Assembly (NCBI GenBank): GCA_022592445.1
Contig: JABYQR010000406.1
Coordinates: 1 to 39,004, forward strand
Reading direction: 5' to 3'
Origin: Cytidiella melzeri
Lineage: Eukaryota; Basidiomycota; Agaricomycetes; Polyporales; Irpicaceae
Length of the DNA stretch: 39,004 nucleotides
The position numbers and the translations under genes were made by a program. Of this stretch, positions 20,804 to 32,845 are shown piece by piece. Numbering within the stretch: position 1 is the first letter of the stretch; the number at the start of each line of letters is the position of its first letter. A model generated the notes under the pieces. It was given only the letters and a program-made list of their open reading frames with translations. It made no database searches and was not told the DNA's origin.

Positions 20804-21331
20804 TCAATTGGACTCGGCAGACTGCGCGCGGGGGCGGTAGTGTAGAACCACACCTCCCGAGCGGCAATGCGTATTACAGGCGAACGCGTGGCCAACGACG
20901 ACGTTGGTAGAGCTGGTAAGATTGAACTGCACTAGTTCGCACTCGTGATCCTCGCCTTCAAAGTCTGGAGATAGCCAGCAATCTGGGTGCGGTGCGCGCG
21001 GGCAATCGCAGGTGAGCGGGACGAAAGGTCCTGTACGTAGGGGAATTGGGTGGTTGCTCTGAGTGTCGCAATAGGAGCAGTTATCAAGCGAGTCCGCGAC
21101 AGAGGCGACGGACGACGCTGGCGAGGGTGATTTAGGAGTTGATCTCTCAGGGGAGACCGTAGGCGCTGCTGAGGGCTCTGGCGGCGGCGTGGGCGCGGGG
21201 ATGATGGGATAACGGCGTAGAATCTCGCGCGGGCGCAGGCTGAAAGGGCAACGGCCGCTGGGTGAATGGGGAAGAGTGGGACAGCAGCGGCAGACTCGAG
21301 GCGGGTTGTCGTCGTTAGACGCCGCGGGCAT
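20804..21331 (-). CDS. Small Cys/Pro-rich protein of family-B element
   Basis: A 175-aa intronless frame inside B1. The N-terminus (MPAASNDDNPPRVCRCCPTL) has a C-x2-C pair followed by a third Cys at residue 28. A Pro/Ser-rich linker follows (residues about 47-80), then CSYC, and a C-terminal region with HPDCWLS, ECELVQFNL, VVVGHAFACNTHCRSGG and VLHYRPR. The B2 copy has a matching start (MPASS), CHYC, and a C-terminal region HLDCDLS...CEVNVIEIL...LVVYACTTHPG...VICRHG, so the frame is kept between diverged copies. A TATATATA-type box lies about 150 bp upstream. No known domain was recognised; the paired cysteines suggest metal binding. Its role in the element is unknown. Confidence 0.5.
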   Translation of the reverse strand: MPAASNDDNPPRVCRCCPTLPHSPSGRCPFSLRPREILRRYPIIPAPTPPPEPSAAPTVSPERSTPKSPSPASSVASVADSLDNCSYCDTQSNHPIPLRTGPFVPLTCDCPRAPHPDCWLSPDFEGEDHECELVQFNLTSSTNVVVGHAFACNTHCRSGGVVLHYRPRAQSAESN

Positions 21332-21480
21332 AAACGTGGAAGAGATCGCAATGAGGCAATGCAGAAGAAGCTACAGCTAGGGACGCGAAGAGACTCCCTC
21401 GACGTGAACGCAAAGTGTAAAGTGTACTCTGGAAACTGGGGTGTGGATTGATTGATTTCTGCGCAGTACAAACAACACCT

Positions 21481-21490
21481 TTATATATAT
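21481..21490 (-). promoter_or_regulatory. TATA box of element B1
   Basis: ATATATATAA on the minus strand lies about 150 bp before the ATG of the small Cys/Pro-rich frame and about 575 bp inside the right-hand end of the element. This is where an LTR promoter would be expected. B2 has TATAAATA in the equivalent place. Confidence 0.5.
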
Positions 21491-22069
21491 CCTAAAGACC
21501 CTCTCCTAAACCTTTCCTTCTATGTCCTAAACCCAAACGCGAGAGCGAGGAAACGGGGTGGCAGAATACTTCCGTCTGCGGAGGCAAAAATGCCCAGCGA
21601 GTCGACGCCCGGCGGGACACAGCGTTGGTCGACGCGGAGTAGCGGCGCGCGCACTTGCGCTGAAGAGGCGCCAACCGTCGCGAGCAGGTGATGAGGCACC
21701 GTCCAAGAGTTGCACAGCGTGGCGTGATAGGAGCCTTCCTGAAACGGGGTTCGCGCGTCACGTTTCTTCTACCGTTGGTCCGACCCGCGTCCGAAACTCT
21801 TGGTGGCTGGCCGGCCCATGCTCCGATGCAAAAGGGGCGTGTCTGTGAGTCAGAGTTCGGTGCGATCCCTCGGCCTCGGATGTTTCCGGCGCATTTGCTC
21901 CTTGTCAAGTCCTCGGACCCTCGGCGGACTCCTCGTGACCTCGGTGAACTCCTCGTGCCCGTGACGCTGGGAAAGTTGAGGGACTTGCTGCTCAGGATGA
22001 CGCGGGCCGCGCAAATGGCGGGCTGCTGCCGGGTCTCCGCGCCTAGCCGATTTCCGGGCGTATCACCGC

Positions 22070-24905
22070 TAACTCAGATCTGTCACACGTGGAACATTCC
22101 TCATCCGCTCATCCGCTACCAGAATTCTGTCACTTGTCACATCCCCATCTGCTGTGCGCTGATGCATACAGTATTAGCTAGCTTCATATGATACAATCTG
22201 TGCTGAGACACAAAATGAGAGGTGAGAGAGTTGGAAGCCCAATTTGCAAAGGTCCCTGGGTTTGCAAAGGTACCTGTCAGACACTGACTCGCCCAAGGGG
22301 ACAAAATAGAAAATAGGGTGGGGTGACTGTCCATAGATGGACTAGAATTAGGGGTATTTGGTTCTTGTTATAGGGTTGTGTGCCTAGTACGACATGCTTT
22401 CTGATGTTCACCACATCATACTAGACAGTATGTTGTATTTGTACAAATGTTGGAATCTATTGTTCACCACATTGTACTAGTTCATCAAGAGTACCCATGC
22501 AACAGAACATCAGCAAACAGTGCAAAGGCTACCCAAGCTCTCAGGCTGCTACAGAGTGCTCCAGAGAGCTCTGTAGTTGCTGGAGGCTTTGTCCTGCTTT
22601 TAACGCACTATCGAAATCAACTATTGACCTTCAAGCACATCTGAAGTATCTGAAATCTCTGTAGTCAAGATCTCAATAGTTATGCAGTCCCAGTTCACAA
22701 GAAATACTGTCTGATTCAAGTTCTGTACTTGCATTGTGTGCTTTCACATAATGTCTGGTATGGGGCATATTGCATTGTAATTTCAGGTTTTTTGCTTGTA
22801 TCCATTTGTACTTGCTTTCTTGCTTCCCTCAATGTGCACAGAATGTTGATTTTGAATGTCTTTGTTGAAAGTCATCTAATCTATTGAATATCTATGAAAT
22901 ATATGCATTTTGGTATTGATGATAAGCTTCCAAACGTTGCCTCAACGTGTCTACATGTATAATTGACCCCTTTCCGATTGGGTTGTCATACGGCAGTCCT
23001 TTTATGTACTCCAATACTACCAGCATAGGTTGATACCATGTAACATTTTGAATGGACAATTTTCATCATAAACCTTTTTAACTGCTTCCATGCGATATCT
23101 ATAGAATGCATTGCTGACATGTTGCAGTTTGTCAGCTGCAGTCACAAAGTCATCCCATGACACAGCCTGTTTGGGGTTTAGATCAGTTGCACTGGTTTGG
23201 ACAGAGTTGCCAATGTGTGTGGTTCAAGGCAGGTGCCATGCAGACAACTGTGTGCTTACAAACTAGTGCTGAAGTGATGAAGAGATTTGTTGTGGTAATG
23301 TACAAAATTAGTGCCAAGAGACCTTATATACCTTGTAGTCCATGTGCAGTGCAGCAACATAGGGGTCAAGACTGTTTCAGGTTAGCTTCTGTGTAACACA
23401 GAGACAAGGGTTTGATGTGCAAGACAGGGACACAATGTGGATGATGACAACAAGGTGGCGGCAGGCATGGTGCACAATGATTTTACCAGCTATAAGACTT
23501 GTTTATAATTCTAGCCTAGTAAATACCAAGAGGTCAAAATGGGGGCTAGATGGACTTCAGAGAGACCAGGCTTTGCAAGAAGCTATGTGAGAAAAAAGAA
23601 GTTTAACAAAAGGAAAGTGATGACCGTTGCCTAGACTATGCCAAGACCTTTCAATATAGCTATAAAGGGCATAGTCTTGTATTCTGGTCTCAGGCTCATG
23701 GAAACAATTTAACCATATAGAGAACAAAAGCCAAAGAACCATAGGAGTCCATTGATGGTAGTTATGAAGTCACAACCATAGCTTTGTCTTGAGACATGTG
23801 ATGATTGCCATGTGGTTGGTCCTACATCATGGTCCTACATCAACTGAGTGACATGCCAGTGTGAAGTCGCAGCAAACTTCAAGTAGTGCTCTGCAAAAAT
23901 ACCATCATAATGTAACATAATCTCAGAGTATCATTCAATACCCATAGAACATTCTTCTGCACAGGACTTATCAAAATACAAGTATCATTAAGATAAATAT
24001 GATACATGAAATCACAATAGAAATGCTATACCTGTACTGGAATGGTGATCTGGAATATTACATGCATAGAAAATTTTGAGGCACCAGCATCTGCATGCAA
24101 CTGGAAAAATGTATTCCTATGTGAGGCTATGTATGTTTCATCTTTGTTTTCTGCACTTGTACAGCCTGTTTCCTACATTTTGCACTGCTCCTGCAAAGAT
24201 CAATGTTGCATAGCTACCTTGATCATTTGTAATGCCTTTGTTTTGCACTGCTTGTGTACTTTGCAAGTTTTATAATGTTCCAGGTATGTTTGTTTCATAT
24301 TTGTTTTCTCCACTGGTACAGCCTGTTTCCTACATTTTGCACTGCTCATGTGCCCATACACATTTTCTGTTGTTGCATAGCTACCTTCATCATTCTAACT
24401 GCCTCAGGGACTCACATGAGCAAGCACCTGAGTCAAGTGATGATCGATGACCTTCTAGAGGAGATGCATTAGGAAGAATACAGATGTTGTGGCACATCAG
24501 TTGGAATACAAAACATGGACTTCTGACAAATGAGTGCCATTTATAATAGACTGAGATAGGCAAAGGGGTATTGCTCAACCTGTTCCAGACCTGTTTGACT
24601 GGCAACTTGATCATGAACCTGAATTACCCAAACACTGACTATATCATTACTTATCATTACATACCAATAATAATGAGTACAAACCAACACCAATACTATT
24701 GAAACAACTATTGCTCAATATAGAACACATGAGATTGGTATTCAATAGCAATAAGTAAAAAAAGCCCAGTCGGCAGATTTAACGGTTTTTTCCAAGCAAT
24801 ACAGCAGAGTAATGTGACCATGTGTAGAGTCTCTAAGCCACGTGAGTCTTATTATGTGTGAGCTACAGGGAAAATTCACAAAAAGGAGCTAGTCAAGCCC
24901 TCCTG
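22070..24905. other. AT-rich gene desert
   Basis: 2.8 kb with no open frame above about 80 codons and no recognised domain. It is AT-rich with many T runs. Apart from a 157-bp-spaced duplication near 24.1-24.4 kb and a pair of related phrases (GTTCACCACAT...ACTAG near 22405 and 22460), nothing structured was found. Confidence 0.55.
24130..24396 (+). repeat. Local tandem duplication, 157-bp spacing
   Basis: GTATGTTTCATCTTTG followed by ACAGCCTGTTTCCTACATTT at 24161 recurs at 24284 and 24318 respectively, and TTGCATAGCTACCTT follows in both. The first copy spans about 24130-24228 and the second 24284-24396, with a few small insertions. Confidence 0.65.
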
Positions 24906-24910
24906 GAGAC

Positions 24911-25635
24911 TGTCACAGATTTTCAATGTTTCTACAAGACTTGCCTTACCAGGCAACGGTATTATTGGGAATATTTAAGCGCTTGTCAAGTGCTTATCCA
25001 GCGCTTATCTGGCATCTATTTAGGCGCTTATCCAGCGCTTATCTGGCACTTATCAGGTGCCTATTCCGGCGCTTATTCTCAGTGCCTATCAATTGATGCG
25101 CTGATGCGCTTCCTGTCTCTGATGCGCTGATGCGCTCCTTTCCTTATCTGTGTATCACATGATAGAACTCTCTGGAACCTTGTGGAACATGCTGGAACTA
25201 TGATGTCATAGTATAGAACATTCCATTAGATGATGTCATAGTTCTTAGAACCTTCTGGAAAAGTCTAGCCTTGTCGTAGAACAAGCTAGAACAAGTCTAG
25301 CCTTGGAGCTGGGTCATGGGGTTAGGTCATGGGGACAATTGCTATTGGTTGATTATTGAAGTGGCACCACTAGGGAATAGGGCATGCTTAGTAAGGTAGA
25401 TTACTTCGCTTACTCATGTAGATATTAGGGGTCTTAGGGTAGTACCTGGGGTCCTCCCCTTCATGTATATATAGAGGCACTCCGGAGGGCATATCCCCTC
25501 AGTCTTATCCACTCTGTTGATAAAGGACTACCTTGTACTCTCCAGTACTTTGCTCACCACATCTCTTACTCTCTATATCTCTATCTTCACCTCAAGCTAA
25601 CCACTTATCTGGTGAGTGTAACCTTAACTGTTACA
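24911..25635 (-). mobile_element. Solo LTR, family 1, copy 2 (725 bp, inverted)
   Basis: Same family as 19467-20191 but in the opposite orientation. It starts TGTCACAGATTTTCAATG and ends CCTTAACTGTTACA. The duplication GAGAC flanks it (24906-24910, 25636-25640). Its length is identical to copies 1 and 3. Confidence 0.92.
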
Positions 25636-25693
25636 GAGACAACACTACATAGGTTTTCTGAAAGTATCCTGTTTGTAATACACAATAAGATTG

Positions 25694-26175
25694 ACCCCTT
25701 GAGAAAAGCACTCAAATAGTGCACATACATCCATTCATTTTCCCCATGCATATGTATGGTGAATTTGTCCTGTGCAAAAATGGTACATGTATGCCATTTT
25801 TTTCCACTTGAAATATTTCAATTTTTCTCCATATAATATGCCACATTGATTTTCCAGACATATGTCAGATTAAATGCTGCATAACTGCTACACATATCAA
25901 TCATGTTCCATCGTCCCATATCTTTTCATCCAAACTCCAGAAAAGGCATGGGAAAATTGAATTCAGTGGCGTTTTGTATGTGAGAAAGGATGTATGTATG
26001 TAGTATGTATCCATCATATTGTTGTTATAGATGTTTGTTTGACATATTTCTTGTGGATAAACAATGACATGGAATGTACCAGTTTTGCACAGGACAAAGT
26101 CCCCATACATATGCAAGGGGAATATGTATGGATGTTATACGTATGTGCACTATACAATTGCCTTTTTCAAGGGGT
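25694..26175. mobile_element. MITE-like element, about 482 bp
   Basis: The left arm (ACCCCTTGAGAAAAGCA... GTGCACATAC... CATGCATATGTATGG... TTGTCCTGTGCAAAA, to about 25785) is repeated as reverse complement at about 26085-26175, with small gaps. The termini pair as ACCCCTTGA / TCAAGGGGT. The interior is AT-rich with no gene. No clear target duplication was found. Confidence 0.6.
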
Positions 26176-26181
26176 TAAATC

Positions 26182-26645
26182 CTCATGATTACGCAGTGTC
26201 CGGGCTCTCAAGGTAAAACCGCAGAATCTCTGCTTGTGGTCTTAAAAACTTGATCCCTGTCCCAATCATTAAGAGTGTGAGAGCGGGAGATGATCGAGGA
26301 GTTAATACTTCATATATTGCACCAAAAAAAGACAGGAAGAAGCCAACAAAGGAAGAGTGGAGCAAACATTAAGAGTGAGGAGGACCTGTAAGTGTATGTG
26401 ACAATGAAGATGAAGAGAGGGAGGGGAGAGCCAAGAGAGGAGTGATATAACAATAGATCAAACGTGAGGAGTGAGGCCTAGTGAGGATGAAGGAATGGCG
26501 GGTGTGTGTCTTCGACGTACAGACAAAAAAAGTCAGTGGATGAGACAGCGCCGCCAAGTCTTAATGATACAGGAGCACGCGCGAGGAGGGAGGGGTGGAT
26601 AATACACAAAATGGTACAGAGCTGATCTGATGGACAGCACTACTC
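26182..26645. other. Downstream flank of the REG1-like gene
   Basis: About 460 bp of purine-rich sequence (GAGAGGGAGGGGAGAG near 26415) past the stop codon of the minus-strand gene, likely including its 3' UTR. No gene seen. Confidence 0.5.
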
Positions 26646-29600
26646 TTACACAGCACTCCAAATCGACCCAAGGAACCCTTTCGCCTGCGACACAATCTCC
26701 GCCGCACGTCCCACCAGCCCAGCCTGCACCTGCTGCTCGTCCATGTCCCGCGGCGATGGGTTGCGGGTCGTTGGTGAGCTAGGCGTAGCTTGCGCTTCGG
26801 ACTGCGAAGTCACAGGTGCAGATGGACGGGACTTTGGCGGAGTGACGTGCAGCGACGGTGCACCAGGAGGAGAGAACACCGAATGCGATACAGAGGATGT
26901 AGAGGAGGTTGCATGGTGGGACAGCGCACGCACAGGAGAGTTCGCAGGTGTAGGCTGCCGAGACCTCGTCTCTTCTTCCTCAGGGATAACGGGGGGAATA
27001 CCAAACCGCAGGGGCGACCTCCCACGCCTCAACAACTCGACATCGCAACCCGGCTTGGCAGTCGCGCCACTCGCAGTCGACGAACCCGACACGGACGAGC
27101 CAGACACGGACGGCGCCGGCGATGGCAGCACAGTCTTTTGCAGCACCGGTGAGTAGGCAGGAAAGTCCTCATTGGCACCACTGGGTGGACTCAAACTGCT
27201 CGCGATCCTCCGCCCAGTCCTGTCCCTGCCACGTTCCTCCACAGGCTCTAACGACCCCTTCCGCATCGCCGACTTTCTCCCCTTGTACGCCCCATACCCA
27301 CCGCCAATCCCGATCCCAATCCCGCTTCCCGTCGGCGAGATGGACCCCATGGGCGAGTTCGTCCCTCGACTCGATTCAGAAGACGAGTTTCTGGTAGAAC
27401 TCCTCCCACGGCTCTCCGACCTGGAGTCAAACGAATACGACCCCGTCGTCGTCGACCCGCTCGTAGGCGAACATCTCCCCGGCGACCTCCCCCTGCCGCT
27501 TACCAACACGGCGTCCGTAGGCGACAAGAACGCCGTCGTACCCTCCTGAGGGGAATGCGTGCCCGTCGAGTTACTGTTCGTCGCCACCCTCGGGACAGAC
27601 ACCGGTACAGTCGGCCCACGATGTATGAACGACACCGCAAGGGGTATATCGTCAACCCTCACATCCGCTTTCCTCGATAGCGACGTCGTGGTCGTCACCT
27701 CTACCGGCAACTCACCAATCCCCATCAACATCTCCTCCCTCTCCTCCATCGCACCCGCTACCTCGTTCACCACGATCCTCGGACTTCGGGACATCGGCGT
27801 GTGCCCAGCACTGCTCGCACCGCCATACCGATGATACCTCCCACCACCAGGATCGTCCAACGGCTCGTCCGTACTCCGCCTGCTACTGCTCGAATGCGTC
27901 CGTCTGTGGTACTCCTCCCCCAAATCCGGCCCTCCAAAGTAATCGTACGCATCCTCACGCACGTCTCTCTCAGAAAACACCGGCGACGAGTCGGCCGGCG
28001 CTCCTACAAAGAATCGGTTGAGACTGCCTTGATGTGAAGTTTGTCGGGGTGTATGTGTTGGAAGGCTGACGGGCACTGAACTGGGTATGTTATCTGCTGA
28101 GCGAGAGCCCAGGAAAGGTGAAGAAGAAGATGCAGGTGCTGACGGTGACGTGCCGACGCTGAAGTACGACTCGCGGTGGTGGTAAACGTCTTCGGCGCCG
28201 ATGCTAGGTGTGCCAGGAAGACTGTATATACTGCCCGACGGCGGAAGATAAACGAGCTCGACCTCCTTCTGCGAGCGCATCGTCTTATCCTCGCTGATTG
28301 TGGCAAGGTTGTTACCAACGCCGGTGCTCTTCAACATTGTGGGTGCTATGGGTGCAATCGTCATGTGCTCACGGTCTGTCGAGCTTTGCCGGGCTATTGG
28401 CGGTCGACGGGCAGGCTGGGCGACACCGGGGCTCGTTCTGCGCATGGCAGATGGTCGATCTGATCTTGACGACGACGACGACCTCGAACGCCTCGACCGA
28501 ATCTCAAGTACCTCGTCCTCGTCATCTTCATCTGAATCCGACTGCAATCCAGGACGATCGTTGAAGTAGAACGACGACGGTTGATTCTGCTCCTCGTCGT
28601 TGTCGGCTTCAGAGTCTTCGCTAAACCTATCAATCACTTCATTAGAGTGTTCAATTACAAACGAAATTACAGAACGACAGACCCTTGATTATAGACCGAG
28701 TCGGAATAAAAAATCGGCTCGGAAAACTTTCGCTTCGGCTTCTCGATTGAAATGTACTGTTCCACAAAGGTATTGAAACTGATATGCTTCTTCTTCGAGC
28801 CTACGCCGCTGGCGCCGTCCGCGCCGGAGATCGACGCCCCACTCAGGTCCTGGCTGCTGCCTGTCGAGGTGGACGTATTACTTGACGGCGCATTCGATGT
28901 TGACCCGCCTGACGCCAGGTCGTGATGGGGTGTAGACAGCTCAGGAGACAAGATCCGGGGTGGCGACTCCTTACGGAACGCGCGTATTCGGGAACTGATG
29001 TGTGTGTCTGACTTGGTGTGAAGGAGAACCGGTCGTGGCTCTTCTTGGTCTTCGTCGTTGTGATCGTGGGCAATGTCTCCATCGTCACTGTCTGAGCCTT
29101 CGTTGTGGAAGAATGGGCTAGCGGGCAGAGAAAGTAGCTGGGATATACTCCGTCGCTTGAGAATAGGCTTTTTGCCTGCTGGTGTTGGAGGCCGAGAGCC
29201 TTCTGGGGAATCGCCACGGCCGTGTTGGTAGGCGTTGTATGATGGTACATCGTGCTTGGTCCAGTCTGAGCCTATGTGTAGAGGGCCGTACAGCCATGTC
29301 ACGTCTGAGTCTTTCAACCTGATGGCACCAGGTCAGCACCGACAAAGATGATCGAAGGCACGGGAAGTGATAAGCGTTGGAGACATCAAGATCCTGAACG
29401 CGCGTCGATAGATATTACCTTGGTGGCGGGCGGAGAGTGGTACACGTGTGGAATGAAAGGAGCGATAGATGGGATGAAAACGAAAGACGAATTTTCGAGA
29501 CTCACCAGTTGAGAGTCTCTGGACTAATCGTCTTCAGCTTATTACGCTGCTTCCACCATGTTCTCCAACTAGCGTTCTCCAGCCTCATTCCGTTTGCGAT

Positions 29601-29801
29601 GGCGTTCTTTTGCCTAGTCATATTGCGCCATGACCGCCAGACATCCTCTTCTCTCCATTCGTGAGACAAGTAGTCGACCTGGCCTGATGGTTGCGTCGAG
29701 AAGGATGTGTCGTCGGGAATGGCGTGATTGGTGACAGAGACAAGTAGGACGGGTAAGTAGCTCGTGAGCGTCGCTGGGACGGGCATTATGCGTGGCGACA
29801 A
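26646..29801 (-). CDS. REG1: REG1-like regulatory subunit of protein phosphatase 1
   Basis: This is probably the targeting subunit that brings type-1 phosphatase to its substrates in glucose repression, as yeast Reg1 does for Snf1. Three exons (29506-29801, 28683-29318, 26646-28626; introns 187 and 56 bp) join in frame to 970 aa. Residues 42-99 hold VDYLSHEWREEDVWRSWR and RLENASWRTWWKQRNKLKT, the conserved N-terminal block of Reg1-type proteins (DUF1752/GATA-like region). Exon 2 continues with DVTWLYGPL. KHISF at residues 276-280, followed by NTFVEQYI, matches the RVxF phosphatase-docking motif in its Reg1 setting; KPILKRRSISQLL is also conserved. The remaining about 650 residues are low-complexity Ser/Pro/Arg/Gly sequence with an amphipathic end (AEIVSQAKGFLGSIW). 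The ATG at 29786 is an alternative start. The gene appears intact. Confidence 0.82.
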
Positions 29802-32800
29802 CGACGATGAGCTGGTCGTCTTCGGTGTAGAGGGTAAAGTGAGGAAGAGTCAAAGATCTGCGGGCCAAGAAAGGGGAGCCTGAGGTCAGGCGGTTGATGT
29901 TTTGTGCTGAAGTGAAGCTGTACCCGGAAAGAGAGGAAAAGAGGGCTAGACGGCCTCAGGCAGAGAGTCCCACAGGCGGTGACTACGGACGGGCCCTGTC
30001 TAGCGTCAAAACGCGCTGCAAGCTCGGTGAAATGGCGACAAAGGTGTATCTGCGGGCTGGCTGCTGATGGAGATGGTTCAAGGCAACGGCGAGGATACTG
30101 CAGAGGTTGTGCCCGACATGAGGAGCGTCGAGGACGTGGTTGAGAGAGAGGAGAAAGTGACCGACGCCAGGCCCCACCGCCCACGACGGATAATATCAGC
30201 ATGCTAATTTCTTGCCAAATTCGGCACGTTTTCATCGGTAAATATCAAATCATTTACTCACCCCGTGTCCGTCCGACACACGTGACCTGGTCTAGGGCCT
30301 TGCCGCGCGGACCTTTCTTCCGGTACAATGGCCCACGGTCTCCCCGAGTTCCAAGGTGGCTGGCCACGGCGGACAAGTCAGACAGCCACCACTCACGCCC
30401 AGCGCACTGACTCAGGGCAACGAGTCGAAACAGGTTCAATGCTTCGGATCTCCAGGTGTACCCGTATGAGCCTTCCGAGCTGTGCTTTCCCGAACGACAG
30501 TGGTAATACTTCCGCTCTCCCATGGAACCAACCACGGTTTTCTTTCAAAATGGAGGCAGCTTGCCATGGCTGTATATTTTTGGCGATTTTCACGCTCATG
30601 ACGGGGGAAACTAAACACATGATAACTCTCGCGGAAGACACGCCTCCCCGATATGACGTCCTGCGCTCAACACCAGCGATACCCGACACAATGGCTGTGT
30701 CGTGTCAGGCAGTGACCGTCGCCACGGAGAGGCTCACGACTCAGATGAATTTACCCCAGACACAAAAGTCAGCTGTCAGTGGGTTTTGTTGGGACAGACT
30801 CGGAGATGGCTCCTCCGGCCCTCCACCAATCCACAGCACCATGGCTCGGTGTCTCAATGCAACTCCAAAAAAGTGCAGTGTCGACATTGATCCATGTTTC
30901 AGTACTTTCAGTGCTTACCCACGTCACCGCGCTATAGGGCAATGTACGCACGCACAAGCAGAACTGCGCAGCCACTGAACAGACCGCAGGGTCTCAAGAT
31001 CTCATGCTCTGCAGCGTCTCAATGTAGCGGGAGCTCTCCACTGCCTCCGATTCTCCACCCCATCCCGTAGCAGCACTTGCGGTATTCTACTCTCGTCCAT
31101 CTGCTCTCATGTTCTGCCAAGACCCGCCACCAATTTCTGCGTGTTTGACAACCCCAGTCGCGTTTCCTTGAGCGTGCGCACTGCGCACTGTCACTAGCCA
31201 ACAAGTTGAGGTAAGTACCCTCCGTTGCTTTCCATGTGCATCTCAGCTCATTCTCCCCTATTTCGGCGCTCTTCAGGCCATACCTATACGTACGTACGCG
31301 ATCATCCTGGAATGTGAGATACATTCGAGTCAGGTGTGCAACGTTCGAATGCTACAGTACAGTACCATCACGCCGCTCAAATATGCTAGGTTGGATTGGA
31401 TCCAACGAATTTCTGTCCCAATTTCCAGCGCGGACACATGCACCTTGTTCCGCATTGGTCTGGCGTGTCGGTCAACCATTGCTTTGCAATGGGCAACAAA
31501 TGCGGGGTACTGTACCCTGCCTATACTCATGCTCATCCAACATGATCAAACAGTTTCGAGGAATGCCGTCCATCCTGATGATTGACCGCGGCTGCGCAAC
31601 GTCTTGTTGACATCTGCAGTTGACGTTGACTCCCTTACAACCGATACCCCTCTGTGACACAAAAAGGTATGGGTTATGGGAATTATGGGCTGCGAGGGAT
31701 GTTCCCCTGATTGTTTCACCATCTTTGCAATTGAAAGGGAATCACCAGAATCTGTTTTCAGTTGAGATTCTTTGGATGCCAGGCAAAAAGTGTTTGCAAG
31801 GCTTCTTGTTGAACAGACAGATTAACACAGGGTAAGCAACAGATAACAATATTACAACACATGTATTGTACATGGCAGAGGCACAGGGTGAGCAATGATG
31901 ATGTACTGTCTCAAGTCTCTTATACAGTTGAACTGTATGAAGTTATTTTTGGGTTTTTATCAAGAAACCACTCGTTTGCACGGTCACAATGGGCGAAACA
32001 AGGGCGTGAACGAGGATTTGTGACGTGGTCACAGTTTCACTTTCGCGAAACAAGTCCACGGTCCTCACCATCAAGCGTCTATTTGCGCGAGTTTTGATGG
32101 GAGACCAAATATGGGGGTTGAGCCGCCCGAGCGGCGGGGCCCTCTTGGTAGTAAAAAGGCTTTGCAAGCTCACTGTGCAGCTGAATTCCCCCAGTACAAA
32201 ATCAACACACCTGTAATGTATAGTAGTATACTAATGCAACAATCTCATTGTCACTGGAGCTATGGAGCTACTGGAATTCATTGCTTTATTGATATCCAAG
32301 TGCTTTATAACAGGTTATGGGTGTTGCTGCACAAATTAAACATTATATAGTAGGAGAAGAGAATTACAATGATTGCTCAGTCCTATTATTCTATAGCTAC
32401 GTGAAGATTCGTGTCTTATAAATCCTTCCTGGATGCTGGGGAGGAGCGTGGGAGACCAAACTTGCCAATTGAGGAAAGCAGCGGTGTATGAAGCGCTATT
32501 GTAGCGCCCGAGTGTGATGAGTGGTTTCTTGTTTTTTGTTCGCGTGTTTGAGAGTGCACCGGTCGAAACCATGATTGTGACATGAAAAATCACAAAATTT
32601 TGACATTCGCAACTTCGAATAAATACCCATAAATAACGTCATAGAACTGATATCCCCTGGGTTAAGATAAACCCAGATCATACTTGACTACATCACATGG
32701 CCGAGAAGTGTCACAAACATCTGCACTTTTTATCTTTTCTCATCAATGGCACATGGATCATGCATGTGATCCATGACATGTGACAGACTGGTCACATGAC

Positions 32801-32840
32801 CATAGAAGGTAGTGAAACATTGTAGAACATGTAGAACATC
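29802..32840. other. REG1-like promoter and gene-poor interval
   Basis: The first about 400 bp upstream of the start is pyrimidine-rich on the gene's sense strand and probably holds the promoter and 5' UTR. Beyond it, the longest frame is 216 codons (30328-30978, plus). It has no domain, an uneven composition and overlapping frames on the other strand, so it is not called as a gene. From about 31.6 kb the sequence becomes AT-rich with no frame above 85 codons. Two hairpins lie at 32752-32798. Confidence 0.45.
32752..32798. repeat. Two adjacent perfect palindromic hairpins
   Basis: CATGGATCA (32752-32760) pairs with TGATCCATG (32767-32775). Immediately after, CATGTGAC (32777-32784) pairs with GTCACATG (32791-32798). 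Both have 6-base loops. They lie about 45 bp before the third family-1 LTR. Confidence 0.6.
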
Positions 32841-32845
32841 ACACC

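Larger units (their letters stand above)
20216..22065 (-). mobile_element. Family-B LTR-like element, copy B1 (1850 bp)
   Basis: The ends are TGAGACACTG and GGGCGTATCA, giving TG...CA with a short inverted match (TGAGACAC / TGATACGC). A 4-bp duplication CCGC flanks it (20212-20215, 22066-22069). The right end CGATTTCCGGGCGTATCA is shared with B2 and B3, and an internal phrase near the left end (AAGAGTCCTA) is shared by all three. A TATA box and an open frame on the minus strand set the orientation. The size, TG...CA ends and small duplication fit a long solo LTR; a non-autonomous DNA element is the alternative. Arrays of AACGCAGT lie at about 20625-20735. Confidence 0.75.

Noticed and set aside
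29786..30235. 149-codon minus-strand frame overlapping the start of the REG1-like gene
   Set aside because: It is in a different frame from the conserved REG1 N-terminus and lies in its promoter/5' UTR; Arg/Ser/Pro-rich by composition.
30328..30978. 216-codon plus-strand frame
   Set aside because: No recognisable domain, no fungal-style exon context, and opposite-strand frames cover the same bases; treated as chance.
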